Assembly (NCBI RefSeq): GCF_012927345.1
Contig: NZ_JABBGJ010000050.1
Location: 1 to 64,000, forward strand
Length of the DNA: 64,000 bases
Reading direction: 5' to 3'
Source: Paraburkholderia polaris
GTDB taxonomy: Bacteria; Pseudomonadota; Gammaproteobacteria; Burkholderiales; Burkholderiaceae
The notes below the pieces were generated by a model, which made no database searches, was not told the DNA's origin, and worked only from the letters and a program-made list of their open reading frames with translations. Positions within the stretch are counted from its first letter, which is position 1; each line of letters opens with the position of its first letter. Position numbers and translations under genes: made by a program. Positions 35,644-44,775 of the stretch are shown here, in pieces.

Positions 35644-35713
35644 GACATGCACTCCTTGATGGATCAATGGGTTTGAAATGTGCGGTCAGAAAACGTCAAG
35701 CGGCGTGCGGGCG

Positions 35714-36949
35714 TCACCGCACCATGCACGGCCGCTTCGGGTCGAAGTGCCAATTGGGAATCAGGTACTGCATCGCCATCGCGTCGTCGCGTGCCCCGAG
35801 GCCATACTGTTTGTAGAGCTGGTGCGCGCGTTCGACTTCCACCATATCGAGCTCGACGCCGAGTCCCGGTTGCCTGGGAACCTGCACTAGGCCGCCGATG
35901 ATCTGCAACGGCTTTTTCGTCAGCCGCTGCCCGTCCTGCCAGATCCAGTGCGTGTCGATTGCCGTCACTTTGCCAGGTGCGGCCGCCGCCACATGCGTGA
36001 ACATGGCCAGAGAGACATCGAAATGGTTGTTCGAATGCGAGCCCCAGGTGAGACCGAAGTCGCGGCAGGTCTGCGCGACACGCACCGCGCCGGCCATTGT
36101 CCAGAAGTGCGGGTCGGCGAGCGGGATATCGACTGACTGGAGCGCAAGCGAATGTGTCAGCTGCCGCCAGTCAGTCGCAACCATATTCGTGGCCGTCGGC
36201 AGACCCGTGGCGCGGCGGAACTCGGCCATCACCTCGCGCCCGGAGAAACCCTCTTCAGCGCCGCAGGGGTCTTCCGCATATGCGAGCACGCCGTGCATGT
36301 CGCGCATCAGGCGGACCGCATCCTTCAGCAGCCAGCCGCCGTTCGGGTCGAGCGTGACGCGCGCCTGGGGAAACCGTTCGTGCAATGCCGTGACCGCTTC
36401 GACTTCCTCCTCGCTGCGCAGCACTCCGCCCTTCAGCTTGAAGTCGTTGAACCCATAGCGCGCATGGGCGGCTTCGGCAAGTCGCACCACGGCATCGGCG
36501 GTCATCGCCGGCTCATGGCGCAGGCGCAGCCATTCGTCGGTCGCATCGGGCGCGCTGTCGTACGGCAGATCGGTGGCGTTGCGGTCACCAACATAGAACA
36601 GGTAGCCGAGCATCTCAACCGCGTCACGCTGCTGGCCTTCGCCGAGCAACGCTGCAACCGGCACATCGAGGTGCTGGCCGAGCAGATCGAGCAACGCCGA
36701 CTCCAGCGCGGTGACGACATGGATCGTGGTGCGCAGGTCGAAGGTCTGCATGCTTCGCCCGCCGGCATCGCGATCCGCGAACTGCTCGCGCACGTGGCGC
36801 AGCACACGCTGGTAGTCGCCGATCGACCGCCCGACGACGAGCGGCTTCGCATCCTCGAGCGTCTGGCGGATCTTCATCAGCATCGAATCGCGACCGGCAA
36901 CCGGGATAACCTGCATCGATGCGATCAGTGGCGTGGAGGTGGTAGGCAT
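35714..36949 (-). CDS. gudD: Glucarate dehydratase with an internal deletion
   Basis: 411 residues, about 35 short of the normal 446. The barrel is complete: FKLKGG (Lys pair), TLDPNGGW, AYAEDPCG and TNMV metal ligands, SHSNNHFDV with the catalytic His, and AIDTHW. At the N-terminus, however, MQVIPVAGRDSMLM runs straight into KIRQTLEDAKPLVV. The segment normally between them, with the NLSGAHGPFFTRN-type loop that closes over the substrate, is missing without a frameshift (about 99-102 bases lost). The enolase-superfamily cap supplies substrate contacts there, so activity is doubtful. Ribosome site GGAG precedes ATG 36949. Confidence 0.9.
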   Translation of the reverse strand: MPTTSTPLIASMQVIPVAGRDSMLMKIRQTLEDAKPLVVGRSIGDYQRVLRHVREQFADRDAGGRSMQTFDLRTTIHVVTALESALLDLLGQHLDVPVAALLGEGQQRDAVEMLGYLFYVGDRNATDLPYDSAPDATDEWLRLRHEPAMTADAVVRLAEAAHARYGFNDFKLKGGVLRSEEEVEAVTALHERFPQARVTLDPNGGWLLKDAVRLMRDMHGVLAYAEDPCGAEEGFSGREVMAEFRRATGLPTATNMVATDWRQLTHSLALQSVDIPLADPHFWTMAGAVRVAQTCRDFGLTWGSHSNNHFDVSLAMFTHVAAAAPGKVTAIDTHWIWQDGQRLTKKPLQIIGGLVQVPRQPGLGVELDMVEVERAHQLYKQYGLGARDDAMAMQYLIPNWHFDPKRPCMVR

Positions 36950-37093
36950 GGCTGATACTCCAAATGTAATTTAGTAGTCCTTCTGGTGGCAGGTATCGCT
37001 TCTTCGGGAACCGCATCGGCCGCGTGGCGGCGGGCGTTGGTGGGCTAGTCCGCGGTGACGTTGCCCGTCCCGGTCACCGTCCTTACAGGTGGG

Positions 37094-37915
37094 TCAGAAC
37101 CCGTACAGCCCAGCGGGGTTGTCCACCAGTATCCTTCGCCGCGCCCGCTCATCACCGGCACATCGCATCAGCCATTCCAGCAATAGCGCATTGGAGGGCG
37201 GGGGCTGAACGTTGGGGTGCGGCCAGTTGCTCGCCCACAGGCAGCGTTCGGGGTAGTGCGCGGCCAGCGTGCGTGCAAGGAGCGCTACGTCGTCATAGTC
37301 CGGCGGGCCGTCGCGGGAGGTTTCGTACGGCGCCGAGAGCTTGATCCAGCACTGTCCGCGATCCAGCAGACGACGCAGGGACTGGAAGGCTTCGCTGTCG
37401 GGATGCACGGGCTCCAGGAACTTGCCAATGTGATCGATGACCAGTCTGCCGGGCAGTCGGTTCAGGACGGACTCATGCAGCGGCAGCTCGCGCCCGTCGA
37501 GCTGCAGGTTGATGTTCCAGCCGAGCGGCGCGATGCGGGCGGCCACGGCTTCCAGACTATCCCAGGGCAGCAGGCCACCCGGCAGCATCATGTAGCGGAT
37601 GCCTCGCACGCCGGCCTGATGCAGCCGCGCCAGTTCCCCGTCGGTCACCTCCGGCGGTACCACCGCAATGCCGCGCGCGGCAGACCCCAGCTGTTCCAGT
37701 GCGGCCAGCGTGCACCGGTTGTCGAACCCGTATCCGGTCGGTTGCACGACGATCACGCGTGTCAGACCGAGCGACTGCTGCACCTGGCGGTACGCCGCCA
37801 CGGGCGCGTGCGGAGGGCGAAAGGTTGCATGAGTGGCGAGTGGATAGCGGCCGTCGTAGACGTGGATATGGCAGTCGCATGCACCGGGGTAGGCCTGAAC
37901 AGAGATCGCGTCCAT
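37094..37915 (-). CDS. Amidohydrolase-fold lactone hydrolase/isomerase (galactarolactone-type)
   Basis: 273 residues from ATG 37915. The metal motif DCHIHVYDGRYPL and LVIDHIGKF, the C-terminal LWASNWPHPN and the TIM-barrel layout place it with D-galactarolactone isomerase and sulfomuconolactone hydrolase-like enzymes. Within a glucarate/galactarate operon, opening or isomerising an aldarolactone is the obvious job. Seven bases separate it from the dehydrogenase gene before it. Confidence 0.82.
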   Translation of the reverse strand: MDAISVQAYPGACDCHIHVYDGRYPLATHATFRPPHAPVAAYRQVQQSLGLTRVIVVQPTGYGFDNRCTLAALEQLGSAARGIAVVPPEVTDGELARLHQAGVRGIRYMMLPGGLLPWDSLEAVAARIAPLGWNINLQLDGRELPLHESVLNRLPGRLVIDHIGKFLEPVHPDSEAFQSLRRLLDRGQCWIKLSAPYETSRDGPPDYDDVALLARTLAAHYPERCLWASNWPHPNVQPPPSNALLLEWLMRCAGDERARRRILVDNPAGLYGF

Positions 37916-37922
37916 GAGTGTT

Positions 37923-38981
37923 TCAGTCGTTGTGGAACACGTGAGCCTGGCCGGGTTCCCCGGAACCGGGCCCGCTGCCTGCCTGAACGCTATGCCCGAA
38001 TTTGCGCAGCCGGGTCGCGTACGTCGCATTGACCGCACCGGTTGGCATCTTCCCATGGAAGAGGGCTTCGACCTGAGCGACGGTCTCGAGCGCCTGATGT
38101 TCGATAGCTGTCGGGCTGAGTCCGCCGATATGCGGTGTCGCTATCACGCGCGGATGTTGTGCCAGCGCGGGCGACGGCATCTGGTCGGGCGCGCGGCCCA
38201 CATCCAGCGCAGAACCGGCGAGATGTCCGGACTCCAGCGCGTCGAGCAGCGCGGCTTCATCGACCAGTTCACCGCGCGCCGCATTGATGAAACAGGCGCC
38301 CGCTTTCATCGACGCAAACGCTCGGGCATCCATCAGGTTCTCCGTCGCAGAAGTGAGCGGCGCGAGGCATATCACGAAATCGGACTCGCCCAGCAGCACC
38401 GGCAGTTGAACCTGACGCAGCGCTTCGCGCTCGACGCTTGCATATGGATCCGCCACGAGCACCCGCATGCCGAACGCGAGCGCCAGGTCGCACAGGTAGC
38501 GCGAAATCTGGCCGTAGCCGATGACACCCAACGTGGCGCCACGCAGTTCGCGACCCATGACGGGTGCGGGCGGCTCACCGCGATGGTAGGACCCGGCATA
38601 AGCGCTGATGCCGCGCGCCAGGTCGAGCATCATGGCGATGACCCATTCCGAAACCGCGGATACGAAGCCGGCGCTGGCCTGCGTGACCAGGATGCCGTGT
38701 GCACTCGCAGCATCGATATCGATCGTGCGGATATCCACCGCGCAGCGAACGAAAGCGACCAGCTCGGGCAGCGCGCTGAACAGCGCCTGCGGCCCGGGGG
38801 TTTGCCTGTACGCGATGATGACGTCGCTACCACGGGCTGCGGCAACCAGCTCGCCGGTCGTGAGCTCGCGGTGCTCGGGGTTGAACTTGACGTCGGCGAT
38901 GGCCCGCAGGGCAGCGAGTGCCCTGTCACCAAAGTACCGCTGCAGCATGTCCCGGGGATGACTGACAAACACTGTGTTCAT
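37923..38981 (-). CDS. D-isomer-specific 2-hydroxyacid dehydrogenase
   Basis: 352 residues. NAD fold LGVIGYGQISRYLCDLALAF, the catalytic Arg in FINAARGELVDEAALLDALE and the His in VIATPHIGGLSP are visible; the usual DVFExEP segment with the catalytic Glu is replaced by ALDVGRAPDQMP, so the acid partner is uncertain. The tail of about 30 residues after the domain is extra. Likely reduces a 2-oxoacid such as hydroxypyruvate or glyoxylate in the aldarate pathway. Four-base overlap with the regulator. Confidence 0.85.
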   Translation of the reverse strand: MNTVFVSHPRDMLQRYFGDRALAALRAIADVKFNPEHRELTTGELVAAARGSDVIIAYRQTPGPQALFSALPELVAFVRCAVDIRTIDIDAASAHGILVTQASAGFVSAVSEWVIAMMLDLARGISAYAGSYHRGEPPAPVMGRELRGATLGVIGYGQISRYLCDLALAFGMRVLVADPYASVEREALRQVQLPVLLGESDFVICLAPLTSATENLMDARAFASMKAGACFINAARGELVDEAALLDALESGHLAGSALDVGRAPDQMPSPALAQHPRVIATPHIGGLSPTAIEHQALETVAQVEALFHGKMPTGAVNATYATRLRKFGHSVQAGSGPGSGEPGQAHVFHND

Positions 38982-40075
38982 TTTTTGGCCTTCAGTGGCT
39001 TCATGCCGGTTGCGTGTGCCCGTGTCCGCACCCGGCCCGGAGGCGGCGCAACGGATTCGCGCTCGATCAGGTGGGTCGGGGTAAAAACCAGTTCGCTGGC
39101 ATTCGACTCCTGCCCGGACTGTCGGCTCATGGCCCGCTCGACCATCGCGCGCGCCATCTCGGTCACAGGTAATTGCACGGTGGTCAGCGCCGGGTTGGAA
39201 ATCGCGGACAGGAACAGACCGTCCATCCCGACGATCGACATATCCTCCGGCACGCGCAGGCCCGCTTCGCGGAGGCCAGCCATGAGTCCCAACGCCATCA
39301 GGTCGTTGACGGCGACGATGCCGGTGGGCGGTTCCGGGTCATTGACCATCTGCTGAGCAAGGGCACGGCCCACTTCGCTGAGGACCGCGTCGCCATACTC
39401 GTTCAACGGCCCCCCATCCAGCACGCGGGCGTGCTCGCGCAAGCCGGCGTCACCGGCGGCGGCCAGAAATCCCTTGATCTTGTCGCTGCGACTCATGGTC
39501 ATGCCCGCCACCGTGGCAAAGGCAAGGCGTGTGTGGCCATGGGCGATCAGGTAGCGAGTGGCAAGACCCGCGGCCTCGAAATTATCCGGCGTGACGTGGT
39601 CGACATCGGATAACTCGCCGGGCGTGGCGCGCCGGTCATAGCTCACCACCACCATGCCGCGCTGTACCGCCCGTTCGAGATGGCGCTCGTCGGCGAGCGA
39701 CGAGATCACAATCACGCGCCGCACACCATGTGCGAGTAAATCCTCGAAGAAGGCCGCTTCCTTGTCCTGGTCGCGGTAGGTGTTGCCGATCAGGACCCGG
39801 TAACCGTACTGCTCCTGTGCGAACGTCTCGACCTCACGGGCGATGTAGCCGTACATCGGGTTCGCAATGGACGGAACCAGCAGGCCGAGCAGCGGCGTCT
39901 GGCCAGTCTTGAGTTGGCGTGCCAGCGTATTGGGCCGGAACTGCAGCGCGGTAATGGCCGCCTCGACGCGCGCCAGCGTCTCCTGGCGCATCCTGTCGGT
40001 GCGGCCGTTGAGCACATTGGAAACCGTGCTCACCGAGACGGCGGCGTGTCGGGCAACGTCTTGAATCGTACTCAC
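38978..40075 (-). CDS. LacI-family transcriptional regulator of the aldarate operon
   Basis: 365 residues from GTG 40075 (a TTG five codons upstream is less likely). The N-terminal HTH STIQDVARHAAVSVSTVSNV and hinge are followed by a sugar-binding domain (TPLLGLLVPSIANPMYGYIA). Being inside the operon it probably represses the promoter near 43063-43104, binding the 12-bp palindrome there, with an aldarate or its breakdown product as inducer. Confidence 0.92.
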   Translation of the reverse strand: MSTIQDVARHAAVSVSTVSNVLNGRTDRMRQETLARVEAAITALQFRPNTLARQLKTGQTPLLGLLVPSIANPMYGYIAREVETFAQEQYGYRVLIGNTYRDQDKEAAFFEDLLAHGVRRVIVISSLADERHLERAVQRGMVVVSYDRRATPGELSDVDHVTPDNFEAAGLATRYLIAHGHTRLAFATVAGMTMSRSDKIKGFLAAAGDAGLREHARVLDGGPLNEYGDAVLSEVGRALAQQMVNDPEPPTGIVAVNDLMALGLMAGLREAGLRVPEDMSIVGMDGLFLSAISNPALTTVQLPVTEMARAMVERAMSRQSGQESNASELVFTPTHLIERESVAPPPGRVRTRAHATGMKPLKAKK

Positions 40076-40094
40076 AGGATCCTCGGTCAATCGG

Positions 40095-41993
40095 CTACAG
40101 CCCCAGTCGGGTCGGCAGCCACAGGGAGAAAGCGGGAACCAGCACCAGCACCACCAGTGTGATGAAGAGCACCGCCAGGTATTTCAGCATGGGGCGCGCC
40201 ACGTCTTTCATATGCGTCCCAGTGATCGCGCAGGTGGCAAAGAGTCCCAAACCGACAGGGGGCGCGAACAGTCCGAAGCCCATCGCCACCACTACGACCG
40301 TCCCAAAGTGCAGCGGATTGATGCCCAACTGCAGCGCAATGGGTGTCAGCAGCGGACCGAAGATGATCAACGCGGGTGCGCCTTCCAGCACCGCCCCGAA
40401 CACGATCACGATCAGCACCGACAGCAGCAGGAACATCGTGGCGCCATAGTGGTGTCCGAACGCCATCATCGTGTCCGACACCAGCCCGGGGATCTGCTCG
40501 ATGGTCAGAGCGAACGATACGCTGGAGGCCGCTGCAACGATGAACAGGATACTGCCCGCCATGGATGCCGAGCGAACGAAAAGACGCGTGACGGATCGCA
40601 GCGTCAACTCGCGGAACGCAAGCCAGCCCGCCACCAGCGCGTAGACAACGGCGAACGCGGACACCTCGGTCGAGGTTGCCACACCGGAGGTCACCCCTTT
40701 GCCGATCATCGTGATCATGATCAGGGCTACGAGCGCACCGCCAAGCAGCGGCAGCAGCGGCCTGCGGCGTGCGAAGGCGTCGTCGGGGTTGATCTTGCGG
40801 CCGAACACAACCGCCACGATGCCGAGCGACACCGCGAGCACGGCGGCGGGTACGAGGCCGGCCAGGAACAGCCCCGCGATGGAAATGTTCGCTACGAAGC
40901 CCATGATGATCATGTTGACGCACGGCGGAATGGTCTCGGCCATCACCGCACTGCACGCCAGCAGGGCGGCCGCCTCGTTCGGATCCTGGCCAGTCTGCCG
41001 CACCGCGGGCATGATGACGCCGCCCACCGCGGCAATGTCCGCCAGCTTGGAACCGGATACGCCCGAGAAGAACGCCGTTGCGGTGATGGTGATCAGTCCG
41101 AGACCACCGCGCACGCGCCCGAATACGCGCAGCAGCAGTTCGATCAGCCGCGACGACATGCCATTGGATTCCATCAGTAGCCCCGCAAGCACAAAGAACG
41201 GTACCGCGAGCAACACGAAATGATCCGTTCCCGCCATCACCTGCTGGGAATAGACGAGCATCGGCAAGCTGGGCTCGGCGAGGAAGTAAAGCAGTGCCGA
41301 GAAGGCCAGCACGAAGCAGATCGGCATCCCGAGTACCAGCCCGCCGACAAATCCTGCGGTGAGCAGAAGGCCGGGTTTGAGCGCGTTGCCGGGAACGAAC
41401 GTGTTCCAGGCAACGACAGCCGCTGCCAGCGCCGCGCACGCAAGCAATGATCCCAGCACGACCCGGATCGTCCCATTGACGGCGTTCGCCACGGCAAACA
41501 GGGTCATGAACAGGCTGCCGACCACGAGCGGATACACGTTGATCCAGCCCGGCAGACCGCTCGGCGTCGTCTGCCCGTACGAATCGACCAGCAGCAAACA
41601 GGACGAAAAGCAGAGACTGATCGACACGCCCGCGATGATCCAGTGGCCCGCATGAATCATCGCCGGTTGCCATCGTGCCGGCAGCAGCCCGCGGAACAGA
41701 TCCACGCCCACGTGCTGGCTGCGCCCGAGCACCGTTGCGGCACCGAAGAAGACGAGGACGACCATCAGGGCGCTGGCGATTTCCTCGGCCCAGTCCACCG
41801 GATCATGCAGAAAATAGCGGTAGATGACCGATACGAACACCACGATCACATCGGCTGCGAGCACCAGTCCGGACAGGTATTCCGTCATTCGCATGAGAGC
41901 GGCCAGCGGGCGCCCCAAAGCCGTGTTCTGGCGGAATCCGGGTGGCGTGGGCAATTCCGTTTCTGGCCCGGGCGTAGCGGAGAAAGCAGTCAT
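40095..41993 (-). CDS. TRAP transporter, fused DctQ-DctM membrane subunits
   Basis: 632 residues. The first about 190 residues are the four-span small subunit (YRYFLHDPVDWAEEIASALM). The remainder is the large 12-span subunit with SGVSGSKLADIAAVGGVIMP and PPCVNMIIMGFVANISIAGL. The fusion occurs regularly in TRAP systems for C4-dicarboxylates and sugar acids. Translated right after the binding protein (3-base gap). Confidence 0.93.
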   Translation of the reverse strand: MTAFSATPGPETELPTPPGFRQNTALGRPLAALMRMTEYLSGLVLAADVIVVFVSVIYRYFLHDPVDWAEEIASALMVVLVFFGAATVLGRSQHVGVDLFRGLLPARWQPAMIHAGHWIIAGVSISLCFSSCLLLVDSYGQTTPSGLPGWINVYPLVVGSLFMTLFAVANAVNGTIRVVLGSLLACAALAAAVVAWNTFVPGNALKPGLLLTAGFVGGLVLGMPICFVLAFSALLYFLAEPSLPMLVYSQQVMAGTDHFVLLAVPFFVLAGLLMESNGMSSRLIELLLRVFGRVRGGLGLITITATAFFSGVSGSKLADIAAVGGVIMPAVRQTGQDPNEAAALLACSAVMAETIPPCVNMIIMGFVANISIAGLFLAGLVPAAVLAVSLGIVAVVFGRKINPDDAFARRRPLLPLLGGALVALIMITMIGKGVTSGVATSTEVSAFAVVYALVAGWLAFRELTLRSVTRLFVRSASMAGSILFIVAAASSVSFALTIEQIPGLVSDTMMAFGHHYGATMFLLLSVLIVIVFGAVLEGAPALIIFGPLLTPIALQLGINPLHFGTVVVVAMGFGLFAPPVGLGLFATCAITGTHMKDVARPMLKYLAVLFITLVVLVLVPAFSLWLPTRLGL

Positions 41994-41996
41994 GGT

Positions 41997-43025
41997 TCAC
42001 CCCCTGTCGGCAGCAATGGCGGAGAAAAGCGGCGCCGTTGCCGGATATTGCCTGGCAAAGCTCTGGTACAACCCGCTCTGCAGTTCGCGGTGCACGGCGT
42101 CGCGCTCGCCTTGCGCCATGGGATAGAACGTCATCCCCCGCTGCCTGAGTTCCTGCTCTGCCTGCCTCGCCTTGTCAGTAGCTATCGCGCGCTGTTGCGC
42201 GGTGGCGTCATTCACGGCTTTAAGAAACGCGGGGCGCAGATTGACTGGAATCCTGTCCATCGCACGCTTGCCCATCACCACAACCAGCGGACTGAAGACA
42301 TGCCGGGTCTGCCAGCACGATTTCACGACTTCATTGAATTTGCTGGAGAGAACTGTCGCCGGGTCGTGTTCGAGGCCGTCGACGACACCGGTTTGCAGGG
42401 CCATGTACAGTTCGCCAAACTGGATCGGCGTCGGGACGGCGCCCATGACCTTGAAAGTCTCAATAAATGCGGGCGTGGGCAGTACCCGCAACTTGACGCC
42501 CTTGAGTTCGGCGAGCGAACGCACGGGCTTCTTGGTGAATACGCTGCGTGCCCCGAATTGCGATGCCCAGGTCAGGATGGTGCAGCCGGAGCGCTTTTGC
42601 AGCAGTTCGTTCAGGCTTGTCCCGACCGAGCCATCCAGCACTCCGGCTTCATGCGCGTAGCTATCGAACAGGAAGCCGAGGTCGAGCATCCCCAACTCCG
42701 GTGCGACCGTGGCCCAGATGGACGATCCCGCCGCCATCATGTCGATGGCGCCGATCTTGACCTGTTGCACCGCATCGCTTTCCTTGCCGAGCTGGCTGTT
42801 AGGAAAATAGCCAATCCTGATGTTGTCGCCCACGCTGGCTTTCAGGTTCGCCGCAAAGTGTTGATACCACACGTAGTGCGAGGCATTCTGGTCGGCCGGC
42901 ATCGAGGATGAAAAGCGCAGCGTGACCGGCGACTGGGCGCGCGACACCGTGGGAATCGCCGTGACAGCCGCCACGGATGCAGCCGAGGCGACCTGAAGAA
43001 ACTGTCGCCGGGAAATCGAAGCCAT
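41997..43025 (-). CDS. TRAP transporter substrate-binding protein (DctP)
   Basis: 342 residues with a twin-arginine-like signal (SRRQFLQVASAASVAAVTAI). The DctP fold is shown by RFSSSMPADQNASHYVWYQH, GVKLRVLPTPAFIETFKVMG and VPTPIQFGELYMALQTGVVD, including the Arg that holds the ligand carboxylate. In this operon the ligand is most likely an aldarate such as glucarate or galactarate. First gene of the operon. Confidence 0.93.
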   Translation of the reverse strand: MASISRRQFLQVASAASVAAVTAIPTVSRAQSPVTLRFSSSMPADQNASHYVWYQHFAANLKASVGDNIRIGYFPNSQLGKESDAVQQVKIGAIDMMAAGSSIWATVAPELGMLDLGFLFDSYAHEAGVLDGSVGTSLNELLQKRSGCTILTWASQFGARSVFTKKPVRSLAELKGVKLRVLPTPAFIETFKVMGAVPTPIQFGELYMALQTGVVDGLEHDPATVLSSKFNEVVKSCWQTRHVFSPLVVVMGKRAMDRIPVNLRPAFLKAVNDATAQQRAIATDKARQAEQELRQRGMTFYPMAQGERDAVHRELQSGLYQSFARQYPATAPLFSAIAADRG

Positions 43026-43062
43026 GCTTTGTCTCCTGTGAGGCCACGGGGATGGCGGCCTT

Positions 43063-43104
43063 GTGTATCGGTTTAGTGTATCGATTTAGTATATCGATAC
43101 ACTA
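43063..43104. promoter_or_regulatory. Operator and promoter of the aldarate operon
   Basis: TAGTGTATCGAT (43074-43085) and ATCGATACACTA (43093-43104) are a perfect 12-bp inverted repeat with a 7-base spacer. In addition a 13-bp unit GTGTATCGRTTTA is repeated head to tail at 43063 and 43076, with a third weaker copy at 43089. They lie 38-79 bases upstream of the first gene, where the LacI-type regulator should bind. Confidence 0.75.
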
Positions 43105-43590
43105 TGTCGGTTCCGCGCTATCAGCCATCAAGGTTTTCCCTGATCCGAACCATTTCGGGTTGCAGCAGACACGCCGGCAGAAGCGCCGCGCCTCGAATCG
43201 CGGGCCGGCGGCATAATGCGGGCCCGTGGACATAGCGTGAGATCGTGATCCGCGATCACCGGTCCTGGAAGGGATCTATCCGGATGTCAGCCGGGAGTGG
43301 ATACTTCAGCGAGTTGGATCAGGCGGCTTTGCTGGATTCCCGGCAATACGCGAGGCCTGCAGTTCGTCAACGCGGTTGATCGGTTGATCAGCGATGCAGG
43401 TCAGAACATGGCACGGGTAAGCGCGCGGGTCGATACAATTGAATTGCAGGTTCCGATGAGCGGGTACATCGCTGCGGCCTGCTCGCCCCGCTATCGGAAC
43501 CTTCAAAGAGGAGACTTTTTTTATCTGCGCATTATTGAGACCCTTCGGAATCGCATTTCGGGCCAATCAGATTGACGTCGTCCTCCTGAA
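43105..43590. other. Intergenic region, no gene seen
   Basis: No frame with a recognisable product; short open frames on both strands at 43297-43575 look like chance. The pyrophosphatase reads toward this region from the right, and no clear terminator is visible. Confidence 0.5.
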
Positions 43591-44103
43591 TCACATGCGG
43601 AAGGCGGCCACAGCGTTCCGGATCGCGTCATATGCCTCGTCGACATCACCCCAGCCCTCGAACGTGACCCACTTGTCAGGTTCGAGCATCTTGTAGTGCT
43701 CGAAGAAGAACCTGAGCTGGTTCAGCGCGTAGTCCCCCATGTCCTCGAGCCGTTGGATAGATATCGTCGCCGGACACACCGCATCAATCGGGACGGCAAT
43801 GACTTTCTCGTCCGGTCCGGCCTGGTCCGTCATTATCAGGAGTCCAACCGGCCGGCACGCGACCAGCGATAATCGTTCAAGCGCGAACGGCGCGAGCACG
43901 ATGATGTCGAGCGGATCACCATCTCTCGCGAGCGTGCGCGGAATGAATCCGTAGTTCTGCGGATAGCGCATCCCCGCACTCATGATCCGGTCGACCAGCA
44001 GCAGTCCGAGCTTTTTGTCGACCTCGTACTTCACGGGTTCGCTTTGCGCGGGAATTTCGATAATGGCGTTCCCAGTATTTCGCTGCCCTGCAAGGCCATT
44101 CAC
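43591..44103 (-). CDS. ppa: Inorganic pyrophosphatase (class A)
   Basis: 170 residues from GTG 44103. Family core: IIEIPAQSEPVKYEVDKKLG, AGMRYPQNYGFIPRTL, the metal signature DGDPLDIIVL and EGWGDVDEAYDAI. Hydrolyses pyrophosphate to phosphate. The first eight residues (MNGLAGQR) do not match the family and overlap the LysR remnant on the other strand, and no good ribosome site precedes the GTG, so the 5' end may have been rebuilt at an old junction. Probably an extra copy rather than the housekeeping gene. Confidence 0.88.
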   Translation of the reverse strand: MNGLAGQRNTGNAIIEIPAQSEPVKYEVDKKLGLLLVDRIMSAGMRYPQNYGFIPRTLARDGDPLDIIVLAPFALERLSLVACRPVGLLIMTDQAGPDEKVIAVPIDAVCPATISIQRLEDMGDYALNQLRFFFEHYKMLEPDKWVTFEGWGDVDEAYDAIRNAVAAFRM

Positions 44104-44351
44104 TGGCGATTCTGCCTGGCTTCATGCCTGCTCCGCAGCCGCAACTGGTGCCGGTACTGCCAGATGAAGTCGGGGTGACGCGATGCTTCTGGCTATGTTG
44201 TCGCGAAGCTTTACGCAAGCTGCGGCGCATCACAGCCGTCTGGGATTACCTGCGCGCAGTCGCCGACTGCAACAGGTCATTCCTGATGGGCGAGTCGCAC
44301 GACATAGTGCCCGTCGAACGTGAACCGATCTCGGAATGTTGGACACGTTGA
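44082..44351 (+). pseudogene. LysR-type regulator, C-terminal fragment
   Basis: LAILPGFMPAPQPQLVPVLP, GVTRCFWLCCREALRKLRRI and WDYLRAVADCNRSFLMGE reproduce the end of a LysR effector domain. About 220 N-terminal residues are missing, and the left edge overlaps the start of ppa. With 3951-4130 it is the second LysR tail left at a cluster boundary in this window. Confidence 0.78.
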
Positions 44352-44775
44352 CGTTAGTGCTGCTTATATTTCATTCTGTATCGGACTGGGCTCAGTTCTC
44401 GCAATCTTAGGGAAAGTCTTATGTGGACGCTCCCAGATTGCAAACAATTTTTCGATGTTGGCTGGCAGGTATAGGCAGCACGCTTATGTCCGGACCGTTT
44501 GCGCAGGCCGGCATTTGCCTGCAGGCCCTAATGGAATTCGCTGGCGAGGTCCTCACATGCACGTCGAACACAATGGTTCATCTTCCCTATCAGGTCTTCC
44601 TCGCCTCGGTCCAACTTGTTAGCCATCATGCTGCACTTGCTTGTGCTCGTTGGCGAAAGTTGTCAGTGTTGTGAATCGATGAGTCGTAAAGTCTATGCAG
44701 TAGCGGGCGTCAAAGCCTGGTAGCCCTGCGGCCTTGCCAGCACCGCCCAAATGATTGGGCGCCAAAGGTTCCCCC
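44352..44775. other. Intergenic region, no gene seen
   Basis: About 420 bases with no recognisable product, repeat or strong hairpin; slightly lower G+C than neighbours. It separates the pyrophosphatase/LysR scrap from the CoA cluster. Confidence 0.5.

Noticed and set aside
43297..43575. Small open frames on both strands between the TRAP operon and ppa
   Set aside because: No ribosome sites, no family, and the two strands are mutually open as expected by chance in GC-rich DNA.
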